Positions 17,521 to 26,050 of a stretch of 46,632 nt of DNA are shown here, in pieces. The stretch lies in the NCBI GenBank assembly GCA_017557605.1, contig JAFYYJ010000121.1:1-46632 (forward strand). Direction: 5' to 3'. The stretch comes from Salinivirgaceae bacterium. Its GTDB lineage: Bacteria > Bacteroidota > Bacteroidia > Bacteroidales > SZUA-534. How positions within the stretch are numbered: position 1 is the stretch's first letter; every line of letters starts with the position of its first letter. A program made the position numbers and the translations under genes. Under the pieces are notes generated by a model. It was given only the letters and a program-made list of their open reading frames with translations. It ran no database searches and was not told where the DNA came from.

Positions 17521-20184
17521 TCAATTCACAACAACTCGTTTCACTACGTCGCCGGTTTTTACAATGTAAACGCCTGTGCCGTTGATGGGTATTTCCGTAC
17601 GGACGCGATTAATCGCGTCCCTACAAACCAATGCGCCCATTGCATTGTAAACGCGGATTTCATCGGTGGCATTTTCAATAACGATGGTGTTGACGTGGGC
17701 GTAAATGTTGACAGCGTTGGCGGTAGATTCGGTAACGGCGGTAGCTGTGTTATTTTCATTTCCTCCTTGATTTTCGCTTCCACCTTCATTGTTGCCACCT
17801 TGATTCTCATCTGCTTCAAAAACTGCTGATAACGTTAATTCTTCGCATACTGTTATCTTGCGTGGGTTGTCGGTGTTGCCGTCATCCCATTTTACAAAAT
17901 GATAACCTTGATTTGGTGTGGCGGTAAGTGTTGCAACAGTGCCATAATTATAAGTTGCCGTACCGCTGACAGTTCCATTTTCAGCCGTTGCAGTTATCGA
18001 ATATGTGTTTAGTTCAAACAAAGCATTAATTGCCGAATCTTTCGCTACTACCATTACACGAGGATTATCTGTACTTCCATCGCTCCATCCGACAAAATGA
18101 TAACCTATTGAAGGGGTGGCGGTTATTGTTGCGGTATCACCTTCGTGATAAACCGTGTCGTAGGCTATTGTTCCATTTTGCGCGGCTGCCATAATGCGGT
18201 ACGTGTCATCGAAAACCGCCGACAAATCCAAATCGCCATTTGCGTTTATAATACGTGGATTATCGGTGTTTCCATCGCTCCAACTAACGAAATGGTAGCC
18301 AGCTGCAGGGGTGGCGGTAATTGTTACTGTGAGATTGTTGATGTAAACACCCGACCCGGAAACTTTTCCTCCTGTATTGTTTTCTGATTTAACAGTAACC
18401 GTATTCAATGTGGCTCCCCAGCTAACAGGGCATTTGCTAATATTCCATTTCTCGTCCCAGCCAGAGTGTTTGATTTTCGCTTGACAATAGATTGTCAAGT
18501 TAATGCAATCTTTAAATGCACCGTAGCCAATGGCGGTTACCGAATTTGGAATGCTGACTGAAGTTAAACCATAACATTGGTTAAAAACATATTGGCCAAT
18601 GCTTGTCACTGAATATGGAATGCTGACTGACGTCAGATTGTCGCAATTATAGAACGCATATTGGCCGATGCTTTCAACGGAATCGGGAATAACAACATCT
18701 GTTACTTCTTCGCCACTGACATACAGCCTTTTAGCATAAAACAAAGGATTGGATTGACTATCATAAAAGTCTATTCCGCACAAACTTCCAATGCTTGCAA
18801 ATTCTGCTTTTTGCAGACTGTCGCAACCTAAGAAAGCATAGCTACCTATATTGGTAACAGATTTTGGTATGCTAATTGATTTCAGTCCTTTACAATTACG
18901 GAATGCCCCGGAACCAATGGATTTCACCGAATCGCCAATGGTTATGGATGTCAGATTGACACGATAAGCGAATGCATCATTGCTGATATTTGTTACCGCA
19001 AATGTATTTCCAGCCGTAATGGTATCAGGGATAATAACTTTGCCTGAATATCCATTGGCGATAACCGAAACTGTGTTTTTTGTAAGCACCTGATACCTAA
19101 TACTATCGTGAGTAAAATATAGACCGGCGTTGGTGAAGTTAAGGTCACATGCAATAATTACAGATGTCAAATTACTACACCCACTGAATGCCAAGTTTTC
19201 AATACTCGTCACCTTATATTCACTACCAAGGCGGTTTACTTTAGCTGGAATCTCTACCGATGAACTGTCTCCCAAATATTTTATCAAACTAACAAGACTG
19301 TCGGAATAGTCGTAATTACCAGTATTAGAATCATATATACTGTTTCTCTGATAAAGAATATCATTATCGACAAAACTGCCCCAAATAACGTTTCCTCTGT
19401 CGGAGTTCCAAGAATCATAACTATAAACCCAATTACTTGGTCGGATATTAGCTTCACAATAGAAAGTTGCATTACTATTGAACGCATTTCGACCAATGGT
19501 ATTAACAGAAATTGGGATTGTAACAAAAGTTAAAGGACACCCATAAAATGCTGCGGAGCCAATACTTGTGACTGAATCAGGAATGATGACCGTTGTTAAT
19601 TTGCAATTGTAAAATGCTCTTGCCCCAATTTGTGTAACTCCAGCGGGGATAGTCACATTTGTGCTGTCACCAATATATAATGCAATCTTTTTCTTTTCGG
19701 CATCAGAATAAACAAAATCCCCATCAATTATTCCGTTTACCGCCAAAGCGCCCCACGGACTACCTTCGGCATTGCCTGTATATATTATATTGCCAACATT
19801 ATAGAATGCGCTATTGCCGATAGCTGTAACACCATCAGGAATGGTAATGTTTTTTAGTCCAATACAACCATCAAAAGCATATAGGCCGATACTAATAACA
19901 GACTCGGGGATAGTAACCGACGTCAAACTGCTACAATATTGAAAAGCCCACCCTCCAATACTTGTAACTGCATATAGACCCCCATCGTATGTTACAAATT
20001 CTGGAATGGTAATTGTTGTTAACCCTAAATAGTTGTTATGGCGGTTATCCCATTCTGTTTGGCATGCTACAGCCACAGTGCTGTCACTTGTGATGCTATA
20101 GTACAAATCACCACTTTGAAAATTGTACGCCCACACTTGCCCAGCAAGCATTGTAGCAAACACAAATGCTAACAAACGTTTCAT
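17521..20184 (-). CDS. BspA-like leucine-rich repeat surface protein with InlB-type repeats and C-terminal sorting domain
   Basis: The protein has 887 residues from the ATG at 20184, where a signal peptide starts (MKRLLAFVFATMLAGQVWA). Longer in-frame starts lack a signal. About ten BspA/TpLRR repeats follow, with the pattern LTSVTIPxSVxSIGxxAFxxC, between about 60 and 630. Three InlB-like B-repeats come next, for example ATPAAGYHFVSWSDGNTDNP. Then a Gly/Asn/Glu-rich linker leads to a 70-residue C-terminal domain (VYNAMGALV ... GVYIVKTGDVVKRVVVN), which resembles a T9SS type A sorting signal. It would be exported through the outer membrane and attached to the surface, where BspA-type repeats often bind host proteins or glycans. 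A 28-base palindrome lies in frame within the last domain. Confidence 0.88.
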   Translation of the reverse strand: MKRLLAFVFATMLAGQVWAYNFQSGDLYYSITSDSTVAVACQTEWDNRHNNYLGLTTITIPEFVTYDGGLYAVTSIGGWAFQYCSSLTSVTIPESVISIGLYAFDGCIGLKNITIPDGVTAIGNSAFYNVGNIIYTGNAEGSPWGALAVNGIIDGDFVYSDAEKKKIALYIGDSTNVTIPAGVTQIGARAFYNCKLTTVIIPDSVTSIGSAAFYGCPLTFVTIPISVNTIGRNAFNSNATFYCEANIRPSNWVYSYDSWNSDRGNVIWGSFVDNDILYQRNSIYDSNTGNYDYSDSLVSLIKYLGDSSSVEIPAKVNRLGSEYKVTSIENLAFSGCSNLTSVIIACDLNFTNAGLYFTHDSIRYQVLTKNTVSVIANGYSGKVIIPDTITAGNTFAVTNISNDAFAYRVNLTSITIGDSVKSIGSGAFRNCKGLKSISIPKSVTNIGSYAFLGCDSLQKAEFASIGSLCGIDFYDSQSNPLFYAKRLYVSGEEVTDVVIPDSVESIGQYAFYNCDNLTSVSIPYSVTSIGQYVFNQCYGLTSVSIPNSVTAIGYGAFKDCINLTIYCQAKIKHSGWDEKWNISKCPVSWGATLNTVTVKSENNTGGKVSGSGVYINNLTVTITATPAAGYHFVSWSDGNTDNPRIINANGDLDLSAVFDDTYRIMAAAQNGTIAYDTVYHEGDTATITATPSIGYHFVGWSDGSTDNPRVMVVAKDSAINALFELNTYSITATAENGTVSGTATYNYGTVATLTATPNQGYHFVKWDDGNTDNPRKITVCEELTLSAVFEADENQGGNNEGGSENQGGNENNTATAVTESTANAVNIYAHVNTIVIENATDEIRVYNAMGALVCRDAINRVRTEIPINGTGVYIVKTGDVVKRVVVN
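17597..17624. repeat. 28-base palindromic element inside the sorting domain
   Basis: The perfect 20-base core GGACGCGATTAATCGCGTCC (17601-17620) extends to 28 bases (GTA ... TAC) with a single mismatched pair. On the coding strand it reads as CRDAINRVRT within the C-terminal domain, keeping the frame. It is far more symmetric than coding sequence needs to be. It resembles dispersed palindromic repeats of the REP type. I see only one copy in this window. Confidence 0.75.
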
Positions 20185-20250
20185 AGCTATATACACTGCA
20201 TCCGTGTCGTGCGCAACTTTTTTCCGCCGACTCCCCAGTGCGGTGCTTAT

Positions 20251-20290
20251 AAAAACGAAAAACGTGGGAATCATGTTACTCGCTCCCACG
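20251..20290 (-). terminator. Intrinsic terminator of the structured RNA
   Basis: On the reverse strand CGTGGGA / TCCCACG (7 bp) is followed by TTTTTCGTTTTT. It separates the RNA from the BspA-like gene 67 bases further on. The remaining bases 20185-20250 form the leader of that gene and show nothing else. Confidence 0.75.
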
Positions 20291-20519
20291 AACTAAGGTT
20301 TCTCGCATTACCCACCATTGTAAGATTGAGCAACGCGAAGCCCACGCAAGAATATACTGATTGTCAAATCAATATACCTACGCAGGCGTTCACCGCTGCT
20401 TTTTCTCTGGCAATGGTTTAAAATTTTGCGAGAATTTTAGTTCGCCAAAGGAAAACGTCAGTAAACGTCTTTCTATATGTCTGCTCTACTATTCAGCCTC
20501 TTACAAGGCAAAACTCAGA
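20251..20519 (-). ncRNA. Structured non-coding RNA, candidate 6S RNA
   Basis: The reverse strand folds into one long interrupted rod. From the base inward these arms pair perfectly: CGAACTAA (20437-20444) with TTAGTTCG (20289-20296), TTCTCGCA (20427-20434) with TGCGAGAA (20300-20307), and CCATTG (20411-20416) with CAATGG (20315-20320). A bubble (about 10 and 8 bases) follows. Then AGCAGCG pairs with CGTTGCT (one wobble), and an apical hairpin from GCC to GGC contains ATATTGATT / AATCAGTAT. An intrinsic terminator ends the RNA, and a -7 box TACATTTG lies at 20526-20533. A rod with closing stem, central bubble and apical stem is the shape of 6S RNA, which binds the RNA polymerase holoenzyme. 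That identity is inferred from shape; the 5' end is approximate. Confidence 0.65.
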
Positions 20520-20525
20520 ACAAGA

Positions 20526-20558
20526 CAAATGTATAAAAATCAGTTTGGAAATGGAAAA
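20526..20558 (-). promoter_or_regulatory. Promoter of the structured RNA
   Basis: On the reverse strand TTTT (20555-20558), 21 bases, TACATTTG (20526-20533). The -7 box is exact; the -33 box lacks the final G. The predicted start is near 20519. Confidence 0.5.
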
Positions 20559-20621
20559 TGTTTTTTATGAAGGTTGGACTTGTTCCAAACTAGCGTTATC
20601 CGTGCAACCACAACGCTTTAT

Positions 20622-21158
20622 TCACTTTCGCGCCAGCCACTCTTCGCGCGTCATCAGGTTGACATGCGCCGTCCGCACATCGCCCATAAGCGGAACGTTC
20701 ACATTTTCAATGGTGTGGTGATATTTAAAGCCGATTTTCTCTTGTGCGTGTTTCGATTTTTGGTTGCCGTCGTAATAGCCGCACCATACGGCTGTAACAT
20801 TCAGTTGCTCAAACGCATAGCGGATAAGGCAACGTGAGGCCTCGGGTGCGTAGCCGTGTCCCCAATGTGGCACACCAATCCAAAATCCGAGTTCAAGTTC
20901 GGTCTCGCCAATCGGATATATGCCGTCGCCGTTGCGCATAAGGCCAATGCTGCCAATGGGCTCGTTGCTCAGCACAATGGCGTAAGTTTCGGGCTTCGAT
21001 AGCACTGCGTGAATAATCTCACGACTGTCCTCAACGCTGGTGTGCGGCGGCCAACCCGCAATGGGACCAACCTGCGGGTCGCTGGCGTAGCGGTAAAGAC
21101 TTTCGGCGTCGCTATCAAGCCACGGACGCAGAATCAGGCGGTCGGTTTCGTGAATCAT
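20622..21158 (-). CDS. GNAT acetyltransferase (RimJ/RimL type)
   Basis: The protein has 178 residues. It begins with the ETDRLILRPW strand typical of the Acetyltransf_3 subfamily. It has ELELGFWIGVPHWGHGYAPEA, in which GHGYA is the acetyl-CoA pyrophosphate-binding loop, and ends this fold with NQKSKHAQEKIGFKYHHT. Such enzymes acetylate protein N-termini, ribosomal proteins or small amines. The acceptor cannot be told. No signal peptide is present, so it is cytoplasmic. It is upstream of the structured RNA and downstream of pepO on the same strand, with 130 bases of AT-rich spacer before it. Confidence 0.9.
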   Translation of the reverse strand: MIHETDRLILRPWLDSDAESLYRYASDPQVGPIAGWPPHTSVEDSREIIHAVLSKPETYAIVLSNEPIGSIGLMRNGDGIYPIGETELELGFWIGVPHWGHGYAPEASRCLIRYAFEQLNVTAVWCGYYDGNQKSKHAQEKIGFKYHHTIENVNVPLMGDVRTAHVNLMTREEWLARK

Positions 21159-21254
21159 AACTCATTTAGTTGAAAAGGCACAAGTGATAAGGCATAAGTG
21201 ATTTATTCATAAGTTCAGCCATTTAAACTTGTTCAACCTTAAACTATTACCGAA

Positions 21255-21286
21255 ACTTATAACTTTAACAACTTACAACTTAAAAC
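21255..21286 (-). repeat. Post-stop AT-rich element, copy 2
   Basis: On the reverse strand GTTTTAAGTTGTAAGTTGTT followed by AAAGTTATAAGT starts 4 bases after the pepO stop codon. It differs from the copy after the CDF gene at only two positions, and both lie in sense orientation just after a stop. Confidence 0.5.
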
Positions 21287-21290
21287 ACCC

Positions 21291-23306
21291 TTACCAAATA
21301 ACAGTCTTCAGTGAATCAGGCAGATAGTAACGGTCGCCAGGTTTCACATCGAAAGCTTTTACAAAGGCCTCAACGCTTGGCAGCGGTCCCTCAATGCGGT
21401 AGCAACCAAGAGCGTGCGGGTCGGTTTGTGTACGGCGGCGAATCTCTTCGTCGCGGATAACCTGACACCACACTTGCGCGTAGGCAATGAAAAAGCGTTG
21501 GTCGGGTGTGAAGCCATCGAGTTTTAACGATTGGTCTTTCCATTGTTCGGTTTTGCTGAAGGCAGTGTAAGCAATGTTAAGACCACCAAGGTCGGCAATG
21601 TTTTCGCCTAATGTGAACGAGCCGTTAGCGTGCATCGTATCAATCGCAATAAATGAGTTGAAACGGTTGACAAGCGTCTGCGCGCGCTCGGTAAAGCGGC
21701 GGCTGTCCTCCTCGGTCCACCATTCGCAGATGTTGCCGTCTTTGTCATAGTTGCGGCCTTCGTCGTCAAAACCGTGGGTTATCTCGTGTCCGATGACAAC
21801 GCCAATAGCACCGTAGTTGATGGCGTCGTCGCCGTTGGCATAGAAGAACGGCGGTTGCAGAATGGCGGCAGGGAATACAATCTCGTTCATCGGCGGCATA
21901 TAATACGCATTGACGGTTTGCGCCGACATATACCATCGGCCTTTATCGACATGTTTGCCAACATCTTTTATATCACGTTCATATCTGTATTTCACCATGT
22001 TAAGGACGTTGGTGACGTATGTGTCGCATGTCTGGTAGCCGGAAAAATCAAACCATTCGTCGGGGTAGCCGATTTTCACATTTATGGCTGCAAGTTTCTC
22101 CTGAGCTTTGGCTTTGGTGTCATCGCTCATCCATTCCAGTTGGTCGATACGCTCTTTGAGAGCCTGACGCAGATTGTTGACAAGTTCAAGCGCGCGATGT
22201 TTGGCCTGCGGCGGAAAATATTTTTCGACATACAGCTGGCCCACAGCATCATCAAGATGTTTGCTTGTAGACGCTAGAATGCGCTCCCAGCGCGGCTTCT
22301 GTTGTTGGCTGCCGCTAAAAACGCGTCCGTAGAAGTCGAAATTCTGATTGTCGAAGTCGGAACTTAGGCATGATGCGGTCTTGTTGATGACGCACCAGGT
22401 AAGATACGTTTTCCAATCGGCAATGCTTGTCTGTTTCAGTATGCCGTTCAGTTTCGACATATAATCGGTTTGGAAGACGATGACATATTCCGGCTCCTGA
22501 CAGCTGATTTTTTCGAAATACCGTTTCCAATCGATATTATTGGTCAATGCCGACAATTTCTCGATGTCCATTTTATTATATGTGAGGAATGGGTCGCGCA
22601 TCCGCTCCTTGTCCATCGAAATTTCGGCAAGTTGATATTCGATATCGAACACGCATTTGGCTGATGCCGAAGCTGTTGCATCGTCTTGACCAAGCAACTT
22701 GAACATTTTTGCCAAATGATTTTTGTACTCGTTGCGTATATTGCTGAAGTACTCATCGCTTCTCAAGTAATAGTCGCGGTCCGACATCCCGAGTCCGTCT
22801 TGTTCGATGTTCAGCGCATACATGGTGCTGTTTTTGCCGTCGAAACCGCAACTTGCAAGAAACGGAGTCGTTATAGTATAGGTGTTGAAAAGTGCGAAAA
22901 TGTCTTGCAAATCGGTAAGGTTGCTGATGGCGTTAACCGAGTCGAACAGAAATCTGACGGGCTCAATGCCGGCTTTGTTTATGGCCGCGGTGTCCATACC
23001 GCTGTTATAGAACATCGCTATTTTTTCCGCATTTGAGCCTGGCGCTTGCTTTTTCGAGCTTATCTCGTCCACGAGCTCTTTTAACCGTGTGTTGTTCAAG
23101 TCGTTCAGTATGTCGAACACCGCATAACGGCTTTTGTCCTCTGGAATTTTTGTACGGGCCATCCAGCTACCGTTGGCATATTTGTAAAAATCATCGGCCG
23201 GGTTTACGGTCAAATCCATGTTGTCGATGTTTATCGTTTCCATCTTTTTTTCCGAACAAGAGGCTGTCAAAAGTGCCGCCATTAATAAAAATATTGTGCG
23301 TTTCAT
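21291..23306 (-). CDS. pepO: M13-family zinc metallopeptidase lipoprotein (PepO-like)
   Basis: The protein has 671 residues from the ATG at 23306. A lipoprotein signal ends TASC, with Cys17 as lipid site. The frame continues upstream only to a TTG. It has both M13 (neprilysin) domains. The helical N-terminal part starts NPADDFYKYANGSW. The catalytic part has HEITH (His507, Glu508, His511 binding zinc and water) and ENIAD (Glu568, third zinc ligand). NAYYMPPMNEIVFPAAILQ is the substrate-binding strand. Members cut small peptides of less than about 40 residues. Here it would sit in the periplasm or on the surface, anchored by lipid. The end (CYRIEGPLPSVEAF ... VIW) matches the family. Confidence 0.95.
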   Translation of the reverse strand: MKRTIFLLMAALLTASCSEKKMETINIDNMDLTVNPADDFYKYANGSWMARTKIPEDKSRYAVFDILNDLNNTRLKELVDEISSKKQAPGSNAEKIAMFYNSGMDTAAINKAGIEPVRFLFDSVNAISNLTDLQDIFALFNTYTITTPFLASCGFDGKNSTMYALNIEQDGLGMSDRDYYLRSDEYFSNIRNEYKNHLAKMFKLLGQDDATASASAKCVFDIEYQLAEISMDKERMRDPFLTYNKMDIEKLSALTNNIDWKRYFEKISCQEPEYVIVFQTDYMSKLNGILKQTSIADWKTYLTWCVINKTASCLSSDFDNQNFDFYGRVFSGSQQQKPRWERILASTSKHLDDAVGQLYVEKYFPPQAKHRALELVNNLRQALKERIDQLEWMSDDTKAKAQEKLAAINVKIGYPDEWFDFSGYQTCDTYVTNVLNMVKYRYERDIKDVGKHVDKGRWYMSAQTVNAYYMPPMNEIVFPAAILQPPFFYANGDDAINYGAIGVVIGHEITHGFDDEGRNYDKDGNICEWWTEEDSRRFTERAQTLVNRFNSFIAIDTMHANGSFTLGENIADLGGLNIAYTAFSKTEQWKDQSLKLDGFTPDQRFFIAYAQVWCQVIRDEEIRRRTQTDPHALGCYRIEGPLPSVEAFVKAFDVKPGDRYYLPDSLKTVIW

Positions 23307-23330
23307 TGTGCGTTTTTTTGTTTTAAGGCT

Positions 23331-23364
23331 CAAAGATAATCACATATCGGCTCTTTGTAACAAA
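23331..23364 (-). promoter_or_regulatory. Promoter of pepO
   Basis: On the reverse strand TTTG (23361-23364), 22 bases, TATCTTTG (23331-23338), giving a leader of about 20 bases. The -33 box overlaps a perfect 11-base palindrome TTTGT-A-ACAAA (23354-23364), which could be an operator. Confidence 0.5.
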
Positions 23365-23470
23365 CATTTTGGTTTTTAAATATTTAAACATTTTTTGAAT
23401 AGATATAATATTGGTAATAAGCGTTTTAATGATTGTTAATAACTTTGTTATAATCTAAAATTTGGCGCCC

Positions 23471-23500
23471 TTTACACGTATCGAAACGTAGATAATTTTG
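23471..23500 (+). promoter_or_regulatory. Probable promoter of nrdG-nrdD
   Basis: TTTA (23471-23474), 18 bases, TAATTTTG (23493-23500). Between the boxes lies a near-palindrome ACGT-A-TCGA-A-ACGT (23476-23489). The leader would be about 135 bases. The rest of the 336-base gap between pepO and nrdG is very AT-rich and shows no gene; I saw no NrdR-type box in it. Confidence 0.45.
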
Positions 23501-23642
23501 TTGACGAGGGTTGAATAATTGAAACAAATCAACTTCCGACACCTCAAAAAAACTTAACTTTTTTTAAGACAATGTTCTGTGATATCAGGCTGGCTTTTCG
23601 GGTCGGTCTGATAAAAAACAGGCGCAAAAATGAGATAGAAAA

Positions 23643-24098
23643 ATGTATTGTCATGATGTTGACATAGTGTTACAGGAAGTGCCGGGGCAGATAAGCGTCT
23701 GCTTCTCCATTTCGGGCTGTCCACTGCATTGCAAGGGCTGCCACTCGCCATTCCTCTGGAAGGAGGGCAACGGCGAGCTGCTGACCGACGAGCGCTATCT
23801 CAGCATATTGAACCAATACCGCGGCTATGCCAACTGCGTACTCTTTATGGGCGGAGAATGGCATCCCGAGGAGCTGACACACAAACTGGCTCTGGCGCGC
23901 GATTTGGGTTTCGAGACATGCCTCTACACAGGACGCGAGCAGGTTGAGCCGGAGATAATGTCGGAGCTGACATGGGTTAAGACGGGGCCGTGGATTGAGT
24001 CGCTTGGCGGTTTGACAAGCCCAACAACTAACCAACGTTTCGTTGAAGTAAAGACTAATAAACTATATAATAATCACTTTCTAACTAAAAACATGTAA
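23643..24098 (+). CDS. nrdG: Anaerobic ribonucleotide reductase activating enzyme
   Basis: The protein has 151 residues. It is a short radical SAM enzyme that makes the glycyl radical on NrdD using S-adenosylmethionine and a [4Fe-4S] cluster. The cluster motif C-x3-C-x2-C is CPLHCKGC at Cys26, Cys30 and Cys33. FMGGEW near 69 is the SAM-binding stretch of this family. The length is close to E. coli NrdG (154). The gene stands before nrdD with 5 bases between them, the reverse of the common order nrdD-nrdG. The two must be co-transcribed. Being oxygen-sensitive, the system marks an anaerobic life style. Confidence 0.93.
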   Translation: MYCHDVDIVLQEVPGQISVCFSISGCPLHCKGCHSPFLWKEGNGELLTDERYLSILNQYRGYANCVLFMGGEWHPEELTHKLALARDLGFETCLYTGREQVEPEIMSELTWVKTGPWIESLGGLTSPTTNQRFVEVKTNKLYNNHFLTKNM

Positions 24099-24103
24099 GG
24101 CTT

Positions 24104-25981
24104 ATGATGCGGTTAACAGAAGACCAGTTACGGTCGAAGGCTCAATTTATCAAAGAGTACATCGGGGCGACAAATGCAGCCGATGGTTCAAAAATGGATG
24201 CCAATGCCAATGTCACTTCAAAAAACATTGCGACAATGGAGTCGGAGTTGAACAAAGACATCAACATTCAAGTGAATCGTTTCCTTGTAAAAGAAAAAAT
24301 CGCCGAATTGTTCGGACAGGAGACGGCCGATGAGTACATCCGTCAGATTGAGTCACACGAAATCTACGTCCACGACGAGACTTCGCTGAAACCTTACTGC
24401 GTGTCAATCAGCATGTTCCCGTTCCTGCTCGATGGTCTGACCAAGTTGGGCGGCGAGAGCCTTAAGCCGAAACACCTTGAGAGCTTCTGCGGCGAATTCG
24501 TCAACCTTACATTCGCTATCAGCTCACAGTTTGCCGGCGCTTTGGCAACTGTCGAGTTCCTGATGTATTTCGACTATTTCGCACGCAAAGATTATGGCGA
24601 CAACTATCTAGAAACGCACCAATATATTATTGACAACCACCTGCAGCATGTGGTCTTCGCTGTAAATCAGCCTGCTGCCGCACGTGGTTATCAGTCAGTG
24701 TTCTGGAACATATCAATCTTCGACAAGGAGTATTTCCAAAGCATCTTCGGCTCGTTTGTTTTCCCAGATATGACCGCACCTAACTGGGATACTCTCGACA
24801 AGCTGCAGTGGCACTTCATGCGCTGGTTCAACAAGGAACGCACCAAAGCCATTCTGACCTTCCCTGTTGTAACAGCCGCCATGCTTGTTAAAGACGGAAA
24901 GCCTGTTGACCAGGAATTTGCCAACAAAGCCGCACAAGAGCTGAGCGAGGGCAACTCGTTCTTCATCTACCAGTCGGAGAATGCCGACAGTCTTGCATCG
25001 TGCTGCCGTTTACGTAACGAATTGTCGGACAATACTTTCAGCTACTCGCTTGGCGCAGGTGGCGTTTCGACAGGCTCTGTAAATGTCATCACATTAAATA
25101 TGAACCGTCTGGTTCAACAGGGCCGCGATTTAAGAACTGAAATCTGGAAAATCATCAAATATCAAGTTGCATACCGCAAAATTATCGAGCAATATGTTGA
25201 GGCAGGATTGCTTCCGGTTTACTCGGCCGGCTTCATCTCACTCGACAAGCAATTCTCGACAATCGGCATCAACGGTATGGTTGAGGCAGCTGAGAGCCAA
25301 GGCATTTCGGCTCGCAACACCAAAGAATACAAGGAGTTTGTTGCAAAACATCTGAAAGTGATTTACGAGGTTAACAAAGAGGCTAAGAAACAGTTCGGCT
25401 GCATGTTCAATACTGAGTTTGTTCCGGCAGAGAACCTCGGCGTGAAGAACGCTAAATGGGACAAGAAAGACGGTCTGTTCGTGCCACGCGACTGCTACAA
25501 TTCGTACTTCTACCCTGTTGAGGACCCGACAATCAACATTTTGGACAAAATCAGCCTTCACGGCCGTGACATCATACAGTATCTTGACGGTGGTTCGGCT
25601 CTGCACTTGAATCTTGAAGAGGCTCCGACAAAAGAAGGATTCCTTCGTTTGCTTGAGGCTACTGCCAAAGCTGGTTGCAACTACTTCTGCTTCAACATCA
25701 AAATCACCATTTGCAACGATTGCAAATACATCGACAAACGCACTCTGCAGAAGTGCAGCAAATGCGGCTCGACCAACATCGACTATGGCACACGCGTCAT
25801 AGGCTACCTGAAACGTGTATCGAACTTCAGCTCGGCACGTCAGGCAGAGCACAACCTGCGTTATTATCACAAATCGATGCTTAACCGCACAATTGAGGAT
25901 AATGTTTGCGAACAAAATGTTGCAAACGAGACTGTTAAAGAGACAGTGGCCGCAGAAAAAATGGCAACAACCGAAGCTTAG
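24104..25981 (+). CDS. nrdD: Anaerobic ribonucleoside-triphosphate reductase
   Basis: The protein has 625 residues. It reduces ribonucleoside triphosphates to deoxyribonucleotides with a glycyl radical. The radical site is Gly567 in TRVIGYLKRVSNF near the C-terminus. Just before it a zinc site CNDCKY ... CSKCGS has four cysteines. SCCRLRNEL (near 305) holds an active-site Cys region. It lacks the N-terminal ATP-cone found in the longer E. coli enzyme (712 residues), so the usual dATP on/off control is probably absent, though the specificity site may remain. The start MMRLTEDQ could be either Met. The last 25 residues are a variable Glu/Ala-rich tail. A strong terminator follows. Confidence 0.95.
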   Translation: MMRLTEDQLRSKAQFIKEYIGATNAADGSKMDANANVTSKNIATMESELNKDINIQVNRFLVKEKIAELFGQETADEYIRQIESHEIYVHDETSLKPYCVSISMFPFLLDGLTKLGGESLKPKHLESFCGEFVNLTFAISSQFAGALATVEFLMYFDYFARKDYGDNYLETHQYIIDNHLQHVVFAVNQPAAARGYQSVFWNISIFDKEYFQSIFGSFVFPDMTAPNWDTLDKLQWHFMRWFNKERTKAILTFPVVTAAMLVKDGKPVDQEFANKAAQELSEGNSFFIYQSENADSLASCCRLRNELSDNTFSYSLGAGGVSTGSVNVITLNMNRLVQQGRDLRTEIWKIIKYQVAYRKIIEQYVEAGLLPVYSAGFISLDKQFSTIGINGMVEAAESQGISARNTKEYKEFVAKHLKVIYEVNKEAKKQFGCMFNTEFVPAENLGVKNAKWDKKDGLFVPRDCYNSYFYPVEDPTINILDKISLHGRDIIQYLDGGSALHLNLEEAPTKEGFLRLLEATAKAGCNYFCFNIKITICNDCKYIDKRTLQKCSKCGSTNIDYGTRVIGYLKRVSNFSSARQAEHNLRYYHKSMLNRTIEDNVCEQNVANETVKETVAAEKMATTEA

Positions 25982-26008
25982 AAACCAGGTTAGAAAATAT
26001 GATTGTTG

Positions 26009-26043
26009 AAGCCGCGAATCCGAAAGGGTTTGCGGCTTTTTTT
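26009..26043 (+). terminator. Intrinsic terminator of nrdG-nrdD
   Basis: The stem AAGCCGC-GAA-TCC / GGG-TTT-GCGGCTT has a GAAA-type loop and is followed by a long T run (26037-26043). It ends 8 bases before the end of the convergent mutS2 gene. Confidence 0.85.
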
Positions 26044-26050
26044 ATTCGGA

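Noticed and set aside
20209..20570. Two short + strand reading frames (70 and 69 codons) over the structured RNA.
   Set aside because: No ribosome site, no known domain, and the region is fully explained by nested base pairing on the other strand.
23354..23364. TTTGT-A-ACAAA as an FNR-type operator for nrdG.
   Set aside because: It overlaps the -33 box of pepO on the other strand, lies over 100 bases from the nrdG promoter, and is too short to call.
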